A DNA stretch of 31,763 bases from an uncultured Gammaproteobacteria bacterium (GTDB lineage Bacteria; Pseudomonadota; Gammaproteobacteria; GCA-2729495). Numbering within the stretch: position 1 is the first letter of the stretch; each line of letters starts with the position of its first letter. The notes under the pieces were generated by a model. The model was given only the letters and a program-made list of their open reading frames with translations. It was not told the DNA's origin and ran no database searches. Below are positions 18,092-26,302 of this stretch, piece by piece. Made by a program: the position numbers and the translations under genes. The stretch is from NCBI GenBank assembly GCA_947258805.1, contig CAMYJV010000032.1, positions 1-31,763 of the forward strand, in the 5' to 3' direction.

Positions 18092-20005
18092 TCAGACCTT
18101 GCGGGTGCGCTCGGCCGCAATGGAAATATCGGGAAACCAGGTCTGCTCTGTGCGCCGGCCCTTGCGGTCCAGCTGCGTGATGACCGCATCCAGCACGAAG
18201 GGCCGACCCTCTCGCATGACCCCGCGGGCGCGGTCCAGGGCCCGGCGCAGTTCATCCGGTGCAGACACCGTGGCTGCTTCGATGCCGAAACTGTTGGCAA
18301 GGCCGGCGAAGTCCACCACCGGGTCGCCGAGCCAGCAGGTGATGTCTTTCCAGAGCTCGCGCGTTTCCTTGTTGCGCATGAGCGGCGAGCGATCCTGGAT
18401 GCGATTGCGTTCGTTGTCGTAACTGCGATTGTTGAATACCACGATCAGGGTTGGAATGTCGTAACGCGCCGCCGTCCACAGGGCCTCGATCTGGCCGAAC
18501 AACAGCGCACCGTCGCCCACCAGGCAGACCACTTGCCGGTCCGGCTGGGCCACCTTCGCGCCCATCGCTGCGCCGAGCCCCCAGCCCAGCGCGAAGCCGG
18601 TGGTTTGACCGATCAGCCACTTGCGTTTCGGACCGAGGTCCAGCCATTCGAACGGCGTGCGGTAATCGAGTTCCGCAATGATAATTGCGTCGTCTTCCAG
18701 CGCCTCCTCCAGCTCGAAGGACACGCGTTCCCAGGACAGCGGGCTGGCATTCCAGTACTCGCGGCTCTCCGCAAGGCGCTTGTCGTCCGCCTTCTTCTGG
18801 GCCGCCCGCGCGGCCTCGAAACGCGGTTCGGCGAGGCTGCGCAGGCGCGATGCGGTCGCCATGGACTTCAGCGCATCAGTGAGTTCGCTGATAGTCTCGC
18901 CCATGCCGGCTGCGATAGCGATGTCCGTCGGGTACGTATTCGCAATGGTTTCGTACTCGATGCGCGCATGAATGTTCATCGCGCGACCGGGTACCGGCGC
19001 GGTAAACAAGCCGGGATCCGGCGCGGGTGCACCGAGATTCAGAAACACATCGGTCTTGCCCAGCCCGCGCGGCAGGCCAAGGCCGTAGTAACCCGCAAAC
19101 AGCGGATTGCGGAACGGAAAATCACCATACACGCTGAAACCCTGCGCCACCGACGCCCCGAGCAGCTCGGCCAGGGCCACCAGTTCGTCGTTGGCGCCGG
19201 CGCGCGTGACTTCGGCACCGGCACAGATCATGGGCTGTTTTGCTTCCAGCAGTGCCCTGGCTGTGGCTTCGATCAGCTCCGGCTTCGGGCGCATTTCTAC
19301 CGGCACGTGGAAGCTCGACTGGGGATAGACCCTGGTCCGCACACCCGGCGCGCCGAGCATGTTCAGCGGAAAGCGCACGTGCACCGGTCCACCGGGTGGC
19401 GTGCCGGCCACTTTCATCGCCCGGCGCGTCATCTCGCCGATCTGGCGGGTGTTATTCACCTGCCACACCCACTTGGTGAACTGGTTCATGGGCTCCAGCC
19501 AGTCCTGCATCTGCTGAAACGCATCGCGGCCAGGCAACTCGTTACTCGGCCCGTCGGAAAACACCGCGATGGCCGAGCGGTCTTTCCACGCGTTGTACAG
19601 GTTGTTCATCGTGCTCGGAATCGCGACGCCGGGCACGAACAGCACCGCGGTCTCGCCGCTGGCGAGCTCGTAGCCGTGGGCCATGCTGGTAGCCTGGGAT
19701 TCCGCAATGGACAGAATCATGCGGGTGTCTGACTGCAGGGCCAGCGCGTCGAAGAACGGCGACATGCCCGTGGCCGTGGTGCCGAAGATATTGCGCACGC
19801 CGCCCGCCTGCAGCGTGGCCAGCATGACCTCCGAACCCGTGCCTTCCATGCGCACACCTGCAGCCGCTTTGCGGTCAGCTGCCTGGGCCAGGGTGCCCAC
19901 CACCGACTGCACCGCGGCGGCGCTAAACCCCAGCGCCGCGAGCCCGGCGCCGAAATCGCGCCGCGACAGGCGTTGATCGACGAACTGCTTGACGAGATCG
20001 CGCAC
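18092..20005 (-). CDS. Thiamine-diphosphate enzyme with Tat signal (acetolactate synthase/decarboxylase-like)
   Basis: This is a 637-residue ThDP-dependent enzyme of the acetolactate synthase / benzoylformate decarboxylase superfamily. The ThDP-activating Glu102 is in SIAESQATSMAHGYE. The central domain and the C-terminal PP domain follow, the latter with the metal/ThDP signature GDGALLFG (497) ending in NN (525-526). The N-terminus MRDLVKQFVDQRLSRRDFGA then GLAALGFSAAA is a twin-arginine signal (Arg15-Arg16), with likely cleavage after LAQA. The enzyme is therefore predicted to be exported folded to the periplasm. I chose the GTG at 20005 because GGAGGA lies 9 nt upstream; the further upstream frame adds nothing. 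It follows a TonB receptor on the same strand and precedes the avtA remnant. The substrate, and whether it is a decarboxylase or a carboligase, are not evident. Confidence 0.85.
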   Translation of the reverse strand: MRDLVKQFVDQRLSRRDFGAGLAALGFSAAAVQSVVGTLAQAADRKAAAGVRMEGTGSEVMLATLQAGGVRNIFGTTATGMSPFFDALALQSDTRMILSIAESQATSMAHGYELASGETAVLFVPGVAIPSTMNNLYNAWKDRSAIAVFSDGPSNELPGRDAFQQMQDWLEPMNQFTKWVWQVNNTRQIGEMTRRAMKVAGTPPGGPVHVRFPLNMLGAPGVRTRVYPQSSFHVPVEMRPKPELIEATARALLEAKQPMICAGAEVTRAGANDELVALAELLGASVAQGFSVYGDFPFRNPLFAGYYGLGLPRGLGKTDVFLNLGAPAPDPGLFTAPVPGRAMNIHARIEYETIANTYPTDIAIAAGMGETISELTDALKSMATASRLRSLAEPRFEAARAAQKKADDKRLAESREYWNASPLSWERVSFELEEALEDDAIIIAELDYRTPFEWLDLGPKRKWLIGQTTGFALGWGLGAAMGAKVAQPDRQVVCLVGDGALLFGQIEALWTAARYDIPTLIVVFNNRSYDNERNRIQDRSPLMRNKETRELWKDITCWLGDPVVDFAGLANSFGIEAATVSAPDELRRALDRARGVMREGRPFVLDAVITQLDRKGRRTEQTWFPDISIAAERTRKV

Positions 20006-20045
20006 TACGGTGAGTCCTCCAACAGCCGAGCCGTCACTGACAAGA

Positions 20046-20051
20046 ATAATA
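20046..20051 (-). promoter_or_regulatory. Possible -10 box for the ThDP enzyme gene
   Basis: TATTAT on the - strand (5/6 to the consensus) would start transcription about 34 nt before the GTG at 20005. No convincing -35 hexamer is present. The 125-bp gap after the TonB receptor leaves room for an own promoter, but read-through is equally possible. Confidence 0.2.
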
Positions 20052-20130
20052 CGTGCCGCCCCGGCCAAGTCTAAGCCCGGGACCGGCTCCTCGACAGGCC
20101 GTCCTCAGCGAGATGAGCCGCGCCGTGACC

Positions 20131-23100
20131 TCAGTTACTGCCGAAGCGATAACTGCCGCGCACGCCGATCACGCGCGGCGGGCGCAGGAAGGCCGAGCGA
20201 TACAGCGGCAGGTCAACCATCACGATATCTGCCGGCGGCGGGGTCTGCTCCAGGATATCGATGCCGCTGCCCAGCACGAAACAGCAGCCGAGGCCGGGCC
20301 CTCCTCCGGTGGATTGTGTCGTGTCGTCGTCGAACACGTTGTTGATGTACAGCAGCGCATCCCAGTTGTCGCCCTGCACGCCGATACGGAAATCGGTGTT
20401 CCACACATCGTCGGTGAAGGAGATATTGGTCTCGTCCGTGTAGCGCTTGTCCACCCACTGCAGGTCCGTTTCGACGAATAGTTCCACCTCCCCGAACAGG
20501 CCGCGCTGAAATCGGACCTGCCCGGAGAAGGAACCATCCGGCGCGTTCTCCAGGTCATTATCGCTGAAATCGATCTCGCAAAGGTCCGGCTGACCACCCG
20601 GCTCGGACGCAACCGGTATGCAGTTACCGGCTGCCGCCGTGCGCACCGAACTACCGGTGCGCACGCGGAAGTCCTTGTACTTGGAGTCGAGCATCTGGTA
20701 GCCGGCAGACAAGGTCCAGTTACCCCCGATAAAGGGTGCGACTGGGGCCCATACGACATCGATCTCGGCGCCCCAGACCTGCGCCGCACTCGCGTTCTCA
20801 ATTTTCGATACCAGGCGGCCATCGTTACCCAGCGCCGAGGTCAGCACCTGCTTGTCCGTGAAGTCCTGGAAGAACAACGCACCGTTCACACGCAGCGTGC
20901 GGTCGAACAAATCGCTCTTCGCACCGAGCTCCCACGCGTCCATTTTCTCCGGGTCGAATTCTGCGATTTCGCGGTCGAGAAACGACGACCCGATGGTCAG
21001 CGTGCTGAACCCGCCCGGCTTGCGGGCCTTGGACCATGACGCAAACAGATTGATATTGTCGGTGGCAGCCCAGTCGATCGCCACTTTCGGCGACCACCAG
21101 CTTTCCTGGTCGTTCAGGCCCGCAACGCACCAGGGGTTGAAAGTGTCGATGCCATCGGCGAAACCGTCGCCGTTCACGTCGTCCGATGGGCCAAAATCGA
21201 TGGAGCGCTGCACGCGGGCCGGATCCTGCTCTATGCAAATCTCCGGGATATTGGCGATCAGACCGGGCCCGTCTTCAGGATCCTGGGCATCGAAAGAGTC
21301 GGCGAAAAAGTTGCCGTCTGCCAGCCACTGATCAAAGGGCTCGCACGCACGGAAGAAGATACCGCAGGGATTCAGGCCACCCGGCCCGCCCGACGCCCCC
21401 GGATCGTAAGGCAGCGGGCCGGCGACATCGATTTCCTCCCAGCTAAAGCGGCCCTCCAGGGATAGCGTCCACGTCGGGGCGAATTCGAAGTCCACCACCC
21501 CGTAGAACGAGTAGTGATCGGTTTCTCGATTCGCCGGACTCGCCACGCCGCTGCGAAAATCGCTGGCGGCCTGCTGGTAGGGCAGGATGCTGGTCTCGGT
21601 GTAGCCTGGGCAGCTATCGTCGATGCCGGGAAGGGGGATGCCTGCGGCACTGTTCCAGAAGCAGTGACTGCCGGAACCCTGCCCGGTGATGGACTTGCTG
21701 TCGTTGTCTACGTCCTCATGCCAGTACTGACCGCCCACGGACAGGTTCAGTGGGCCTTCAAAATCCGTGGCGTAGCGCAGTTCGAAGTTGAATTGTTCCG
21801 TTTTCTTTTCGTTATTGAAAGAAAAGGTATTCACGTTGCCGTCGCGAAACTCGTTCGTGGACGGCACGCCGAAGGAGTTCGTATCCTGCGTCTCGTCGTT
21901 CTGGTCGCGCAGATAGCCGAGCCACATGTTGAAGCTGCCCTTCTCCAGCGCCCACTCCGCGTTCAATGCAACCCGCCAGTAATCCCTGTCGAAACCCTCG
22001 TAGTCCTGTCCGGGTTTTCTTGGATCCGTGCCAATGAACGGTTGCGTCAACTCGTCACCGTCCGGAATTTTGCCCGTGGTCGAAAAAACCTGGTCCTCGC
22101 AGTAGGGATATAGAAAAGGGTTCGCCGCGATCACTGCCGCATAGTCGGCATCGGTGGCGGTAGCCGGGTCAGGGAAGCCCAGCGAGCTGGCCAGTTCCGG
22201 CGCCACGATGCGCCGTGCCCGCTCGACGATGGTCCGGTCGCTGGGCGTCGTTGCCTGGCTCGAAATCGCCTGGATAAAACTCGGGTAGCACTGCGTGATG
22301 TCAGCGCCCGGCACCACCTGCCCCTGGGCATTGGTATAGGTTGGGGCCGCCTCATCCGGCACGGTGGCCACCGTATTGAAGTTCAGGAAAGTCTGGGCCG
22401 ACGGCTTGCCCTCGTCGTGGGTGTATTCCGCCCGAAAATTTAAAATCAGTCCGCTGTCGAAAGCCGAACGCGTGCTGAACGAAAAGCCGTAGCCTTCATC
22501 GTCGGCCAGCGTATCCGTCGTCAGCTGGTTGTTGTAGTAGCCACCCTCGTCCCAGGCGGATGCATTCAGGCGCACGCCGAGCTTCTCGTCGAAAATCGGA
22601 AAGCTGATGCCCGCATTCAGGCTGTACTGTTCCTTGTCATTGCCGTCTACCGATACGTCCCACTCGAGAGCGTCCGATGGCTTCTTGGTGATGTACTGAA
22701 TGGCACCCGCAAAGGCAGCGCGCCCATACAGGGCCGTCTGCGGCGCTTTCAAGACCTCGATGCGCTCCAGGTCCAGCAGCCGCGTGTTGATCAGCAGCGA
22801 TCCGCCGGAACTGGTAACAGCTTCGCTGGACACGTCGATGCCGTCCACGAGCACGGCCACGTTCTGCCGGCCGCGAGTCGGGGCCAAGCCGCGGATCGTG
22901 ATGCGAGTGTCGCTCTGGGTGAACGACTCGTCGAACTGCACGCTCGGCGTGAACTTGGCCACATCGGCAATGTTGGTGATGCCCTTGCGCTCGATATCTT
23001 GCGCGGTAAAAGCAGAGATGCTCATGGGCACGTCCTGGAGGCTTTCCTCCTTCTTGCGCGCCGTGACCACCACCTCTTCCATCTGCCCCCAGGCCGGCAG

Positions 23101-23175
23101 GCACAGTCCAGCAAGGGCCATTCCGACCAAGGTATACGCCACGGCTCGCTGCCGCGGCGCTGCAAAACGTCCCAT
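20131..23175 (-). CDS. Large TonB-dependent outer-membrane receptor
   Basis: This 1014-residue TonB-dependent receptor is longer than the usual 700-850. A signal peptide ends in LCLPAWGQ, followed by the TonB box-like EEVVVTARK. The plug contains LQDVPMSISAF, VAKFTPSVQFDES, AVLVDGID, LDLERIEVLKAPQTALYGRA and AIQYITKKPSD. The barrel ends GVRGSYRFGSN. The ATG at 23175 has AGGGGGG 8 nt upstream. Extra length lies in large predicted extracellular loops containing several cysteines and a calcium-loop-like DVNGDGFADGID (21145-21180). It is divergent from the Rieske oxygenase gene and upstream of the ThDP enzyme. That suggests uptake of a substrate handled by these enzymes, not siderophore import, but this is inference. 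Confidence 0.92.
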   Translation of the reverse strand: MGRFAAPRQRAVAYTLVGMALAGLCLPAWGQMEEVVVTARKKEESLQDVPMSISAFTAQDIERKGITNIADVAKFTPSVQFDESFTQSDTRITIRGLAPTRGRQNVAVLVDGIDVSSEAVTSSGGSLLINTRLLDLERIEVLKAPQTALYGRAAFAGAIQYITKKPSDALEWDVSVDGNDKEQYSLNAGISFPIFDEKLGVRLNASAWDEGGYYNNQLTTDTLADDEGYGFSFSTRSAFDSGLILNFRAEYTHDEGKPSAQTFLNFNTVATVPDEAAPTYTNAQGQVVPGADITQCYPSFIQAISSQATTPSDRTIVERARRIVAPELASSLGFPDPATATDADYAAVIAANPFLYPYCEDQVFSTTGKIPDGDELTQPFIGTDPRKPGQDYEGFDRDYWRVALNAEWALEKGSFNMWLGYLRDQNDETQDTNSFGVPSTNEFRDGNVNTFSFNNEKKTEQFNFELRYATDFEGPLNLSVGGQYWHEDVDNDSKSITGQGSGSHCFWNSAAGIPLPGIDDSCPGYTETSILPYQQAASDFRSGVASPANRETDHYSFYGVVDFEFAPTWTLSLEGRFSWEEIDVAGPLPYDPGASGGPGGLNPCGIFFRACEPFDQWLADGNFFADSFDAQDPEDGPGLIANIPEICIEQDPARVQRSIDFGPSDDVNGDGFADGIDTFNPWCVAGLNDQESWWSPKVAIDWAATDNINLFASWSKARKPGGFSTLTIGSSFLDREIAEFDPEKMDAWELGAKSDLFDRTLRVNGALFFQDFTDKQVLTSALGNDGRLVSKIENASAAQVWGAEIDVVWAPVAPFIGGNWTLSAGYQMLDSKYKDFRVRTGSSVRTAAAGNCIPVASEPGGQPDLCEIDFSDNDLENAPDGSFSGQVRFQRGLFGEVELFVETDLQWVDKRYTDETNISFTDDVWNTDFRIGVQGDNWDALLYINNVFDDDTTQSTGGGPGLGCCFVLGSGIDILEQTPPPADIVMVDLPLYRSAFLRPPRVIGVRGSYRFGSN

Positions 23176-23225
23176 CAAGCGTTCCCCCCTACGTGACGGC
23201 GCCCCCGCGCTGCACTCCCTAAAAG

Positions 23226-23241
23226 GTCATAGGAATATGAC
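23226..23241. promoter_or_regulatory. Perfect 6-4-6 inverted repeat upstream of the large TonB receptor
   Basis: GTCATA and TATGAC flank GGAA, centred about 58 bp upstream of the receptor ATG (23175). A second inverted repeat, TTGCC-TTT-GGCAA, follows at 23245-23257. Positions and symmetry suit a dimeric regulator controlling the receptor. No regulator gene is adjacent. Confidence 0.35.
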
Positions 23242-23449
23242 ATTTTGCCTTTGGCAAGCCAAGCCCCGCGGTCAGCACCCGAGGCCCCGACCGTTGATCG
23301 AACATATCCGGGCTGATGGAGCCACGCAACAGGCACCACTGCGCTGCGCCGGCGCAGGTGGCCAGCACCACTGCGCGGACCATTTAGCTCCAGCGGGTCG
23401 CGCGGCGGCGAATGTCTGCTAATGTGGTTTTCAAGTGTCCGGTAGCGAC

Positions 23450-23531
23450 GTTGCCGAGACGCAACAGGTGGGGTGACTGGTACAAGCCTTCGGCTGTACC
23501 TGAGCGTAGAGGCCGGCCAGGTGCCGGCCTC
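23450..23531 (+). ncRNA. Three tandem hairpins in the leader of the Rieske oxygenase gene
   Basis: The 402-bp divergent region 23176-23578 contains, upstream of the oxygenase, three stem-loops in a row. The first is GTTGC/GCAAC (23450-23465). The second is GGTACAAGCC/GGCTGTACC with one bulged A and a TTC loop (23479-23500). The third is a perfect 9-bp GAGGCCGGC/GCCGGCCTC with loop CAGGT (23509-23531). The last one is followed by GTTCTCTCG, a weak pyrimidine tract, 48 bp before the ATG. This looks like a structured 5' leader or attenuator. It matches no riboswitch class I can recognise. The remainder of the intergenic region shows only the inverted repeats near 23226-23257. Confidence 0.35.
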
Positions 23532-23578
23532 GTTCTCTCGATCCGCCGGCGCCCTGCCAACACCACGAGGGCAGGCGC

Positions 23579-24721
23579 ATGTTCATCAATTTCTGGTACC
23601 CGGCCGGCGTCGCCGGCGAGTTCACCGATCAGCCCCTCAAACGTCGCATGCTCGGCCTCGACTTCGTGCTGTTTCGCGACAGCCAGGGCCGGGCACGCTG
23701 TCTCAGCAATACCTGCGTCCACCGCGGCGGCTCGCTCGCCGGCGGCAAGGTGCGCGGCGACTGCTTGCAGTGCCCGTACCACGGCTGGGAATTCGACGGT
23801 GACGGCAACTGTCAGCGGATCCCATCGCTGGGGCCGAATCCGAACATCCCCTACCCCACCGAAGAACGCTATGGACTGGTGTTCGCGTTTCTCGGCGAGC
23901 TGCCGGCAGCCGAGCGTCCGCCGATCCTCGAGATACCCGACCACGAGTACGGGCCGGACGGGCCGCGCGACGGCTGGGCCGCCACCATCCAGCATTTCGA
24001 ATGGGCCTTCGACTACAAGCGCTCGATGGAAAACGGTATCGACCCTGCACACAACGAGTACGTGCACCCGACCCACGGCTTCTCCGGTGCGAACGACGAC
24101 TACCAGGTCCCGGCACCCGCGCTGGAAGACACCGAATGGGGCACAGGGTTCTGGTCCGAGCGCCTGGCGCCACCCCTCGCCGAGAAAAAGATGCGCGAAG
24201 CATCGGGCCGCGAAGAAGACGCGATTATCCGCGCCGGTACCGGCCACTTCGGCCCGTGCAGCATCTGGACCTACATACACCCGACGCCCGAAATCCAGAT
24301 TCACCAGTACCTGTTTGAAACGCCGGTGGACGAGAGCAACACGCGCCTGTACCTGGTGAATCTCCGCAATTTCCTGACCGATGCGGCGGACGACGAGCGC
24401 ATTATGGGCCGCAACGAGGCCGTCGCGCTGCAGGATCGCGACGTGTTAGAGGCCATCCAGCCGGTGCAGACACCGGACACCAACAACCACGAATTCCTTG
24501 TGGGCGCCGATACGCCGATCGCGCGCTACCGCGAATATCTGAAAGACTGGGAAGCGCGGGGGTGGCGTATCGATAGCGCCCGCGTCGAGCGGGACAGCAA
24601 GCGCGTCGCGTATGCGATTCCGTGCCCGGCTCGCAGTGAACACAGGGGCTGGGTGCTCGATACGGTGCCCATGTGTCCGGGCGGGAAAGCGGCAGCGGTG
24701 GCTGCATCCGCCGATCGTTAG
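23579..24721 (+). CDS. Rieske non-heme iron oxygenase, alpha subunit (ring-hydroxylating/demethylating type)
   Basis: This is a 380-residue oxygenase component that inserts oxygen into, or demethylates, an aromatic or related substrate using electrons from a separate reductase. The Rieske [2Fe-2S] motif is complete: Cys46-x-His48 and Cys65-x2-His68, with 16 residues between. The mononuclear iron motif is MENGIDPAHNEYVH, giving Asp155?-x2-His158-x4-His163 with Asn152. The length and single-subunit layout resemble VanA-like demethylases more than the 450-residue dioxygenase alpha chains. The ATG has GAGGG 7 nt upstream. No ferredoxin or reductase gene is in the window, so electron partners must be elsewhere. 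It is divergent from the large TonB receptor and converges on an aldehyde dehydrogenase 21 bp away. The substrate is unknown. Confidence 0.9.
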   Translation: MFINFWYPAGVAGEFTDQPLKRRMLGLDFVLFRDSQGRARCLSNTCVHRGGSLAGGKVRGDCLQCPYHGWEFDGDGNCQRIPSLGPNPNIPYPTEERYGLVFAFLGELPAAERPPILEIPDHEYGPDGPRDGWAATIQHFEWAFDYKRSMENGIDPAHNEYVHPTHGFSGANDDYQVPAPALEDTEWGTGFWSERLAPPLAEKKMREASGREEDAIIRAGTGHFGPCSIWTYIHPTPEIQIHQYLFETPVDESNTRLYLVNLRNFLTDAADDERIMGRNEAVALQDRDVLEAIQPVQTPDTNNHEFLVGADTPIARYREYLKDWEARGWRIDSARVERDSKRVAYAIPCPARSEHRGWVLDTVPMCPGGKAAAVAASADR

Positions 24722-24742
24722 CGCACCAGTTCCCGGGGCGCG

Positions 24743-26173
24743 TCAACTCGCAGCGACACCCAGCATCACCTTGGTCTCGAGAAACTCCTCGAAGCCGTAG
24801 CGGCCCCATTCCCGGCCGTTGCCCGATTGCTTGTAACCGCCGAAAGGCGAGTCCAGGGTCATGGGCGCGCCGTTACAGTGCACCATGCCCGCCCGCAGCC
24901 GGCCCGCGACCCGCCGCACCGCGTCCATGTCACTGCCCTGCACGTAGGCCGCCAGGCCGTATGGCGTGTCGTTCGCAATTCGCACGGCCTCAACTTCGCC
25001 GTCGTACGGAATCATGGTCAGCACCGGCCCAAAGATCTCCTCCTGCGCAATCCGCATTGCGTTGTCGACGTCAGCGAAAATCGTTGGCCGCACAAAGTAA
25101 CCGCGCCGCAGCCCGGCCGGACGCCCGAGCCCGCCCGTGACCAGCTTGGCACCTTCGTCGATCCCGACCCGGATCATGGCCTGGATCTTGTCGAACTGAA
25201 GCTGGCTGACCACCGGTCCGAGGTCGGTGGCCTCATCGAGCGGGTCGCCCACGACGACGTCGGCGGCCGTTGCACGCGCGCACTCGACGGCGCGGGCATG
25301 CATGTCCCGCGGCACCAGCATCCGCGTCGGCGCGTTGCACGACTGTCCGGTGTTCTGGAAACAGTCGAGCACGCCATCGGTCACAGCCTTGTCCAGCACG
25401 TCGCCGTCGAGAATGATGTTTGGCGACTTGCCACCCAGTTCCTGGTGCACGCGCTTCACGCTGTCGGCAGCCGTCTTCGCCACGGCGATGCCGCCGCGAG
25501 TGGAGCCGGTGAAGGACACCATATCGACTTCCGGATGGCCGGTTAGGGCCTGGCCTACCCCGGGACCGTCACCGTTGACCAGGTTGAAAACCCCCGGCGG
25601 CACTTCCGCCTCGTGCAGCACCTCGGCAAACAGGCGCGCACTGAGCGGCGCGATTTCGCTGGGTTTCAGCACCACCGTGCAGCCCGCGGCCAGGGCCGGC
25701 GCCACTTTGCACGCAATCTGGTTCATCGGCCAGTTCCACGGCGTGATGAACGCGCACACGCCGACCGGCTCGTGCACGACCACGTTTCTCCCGCGGGGCT
25801 CACGAAATGCAAAAGACTCGAGCACTTTCACCGCCGCTTGCATGTGCCCGACCCCCAGCGCCGCCTGGGACTGGCGCGACAAACTGATGGGCGCGCCCAG
25901 CTCCGCGGTGATCGCCTGCGCAATTTCCTCGTAGCGGCGCTCGTAAATCGCGATGAAACGGCGCATCAGGGCGATGCGCTCAGTGGGCTCACTGGCCGCG
26001 TAGGCTGGGAAAGCCGCCCGGGCCGCGCGCACTGCCCGATCCGCGTCTTCGGCGTCGCCCAGGCTGATCCGGCCCACCACCGACTCGGTGGCCGGGTTCA
26101 CCACGTCGAGGGGCCGACCGCGCAAAGGTGGTGTCCAGCGTCCGGCGATCAGGAAATCCTGAAACTCATACAT
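24743..26173 (-). CDS. NAD(P)-dependent aldehyde dehydrogenase
   Basis: The 476-residue enzyme of the ALDH superfamily oxidises an aldehyde to the acid in the cytoplasm. Key residues are visible: Asn147 in PWNWP, the cofactor-binding lysine in VVLKPSE, SFTGSTRGG, the general base Glu245 in QELGGKSPN, catalytic Cys279 in NTGQSCNAPTR, and the C-terminal EEIFGPVL and PFGGYKQSGNGRE. The sequence resembles broad-specificity ALDHs (betaine/phenylacetaldehyde type), so the substrate is open. It converges with the Rieske oxygenase and is divergent from the TVP38 gene. It may oxidise an aldehyde released by the oxygenase or by the ThDP enzyme. That link rests on gene order alone. Confidence 0.93.
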   Translation of the reverse strand: MYEFQDFLIAGRWTPPLRGRPLDVVNPATESVVGRISLGDAEDADRAVRAARAAFPAYAASEPTERIALMRRFIAIYERRYEEIAQAITAELGAPISLSRQSQAALGVGHMQAAVKVLESFAFREPRGRNVVVHEPVGVCAFITPWNWPMNQIACKVAPALAAGCTVVLKPSEIAPLSARLFAEVLHEAEVPPGVFNLVNGDGPGVGQALTGHPEVDMVSFTGSTRGGIAVAKTAADSVKRVHQELGGKSPNIILDGDVLDKAVTDGVLDCFQNTGQSCNAPTRMLVPRDMHARAVECARATAADVVVGDPLDEATDLGPVVSQLQFDKIQAMIRVGIDEGAKLVTGGLGRPAGLRRGYFVRPTIFADVDNAMRIAQEEIFGPVLTMIPYDGEVEAVRIANDTPYGLAAYVQGSDMDAVRRVAGRLRAGMVHCNGAPMTLDSPFGGYKQSGNGREWGRYGFEEFLETKVMLGVAAS

Positions 26174-26302
26174 TATGGTCTCCGCAACGGGATGCTTGTT
26201 CCCGGCAACAGGTTACCCGCGTTTCACGATCCGGGAAAAGCCCGGTGAACCCAGGCGCACGGCCGTGGTCGAACTTCCGCAATGGCTGCCAGGAGGCACC
26301 GG

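Noticed and set aside
18074..19732. A 552-codon open frame on the + strand opposite the ThDP enzyme
   Set aside because: It is antisense to a clear family member, rich in His, Arg and Ala as expected for a GC-rich shadow frame, and shows no recognisable motif.
23455..23500. GACGCAA followed by an AGCC/GGCT stem, reminiscent of a cyclic di-GMP-I riboswitch
   Set aside because: The conserved first stem and tetraloop receptor elements are not there; only the short string matches.
26231..26245. CCGGG-AAAAG-CCCGG hairpin between ALDH and TVP38 genes
   Set aside because: Only 5-bp arms with no T-run or promoter match; common by chance in GC-rich DNA.
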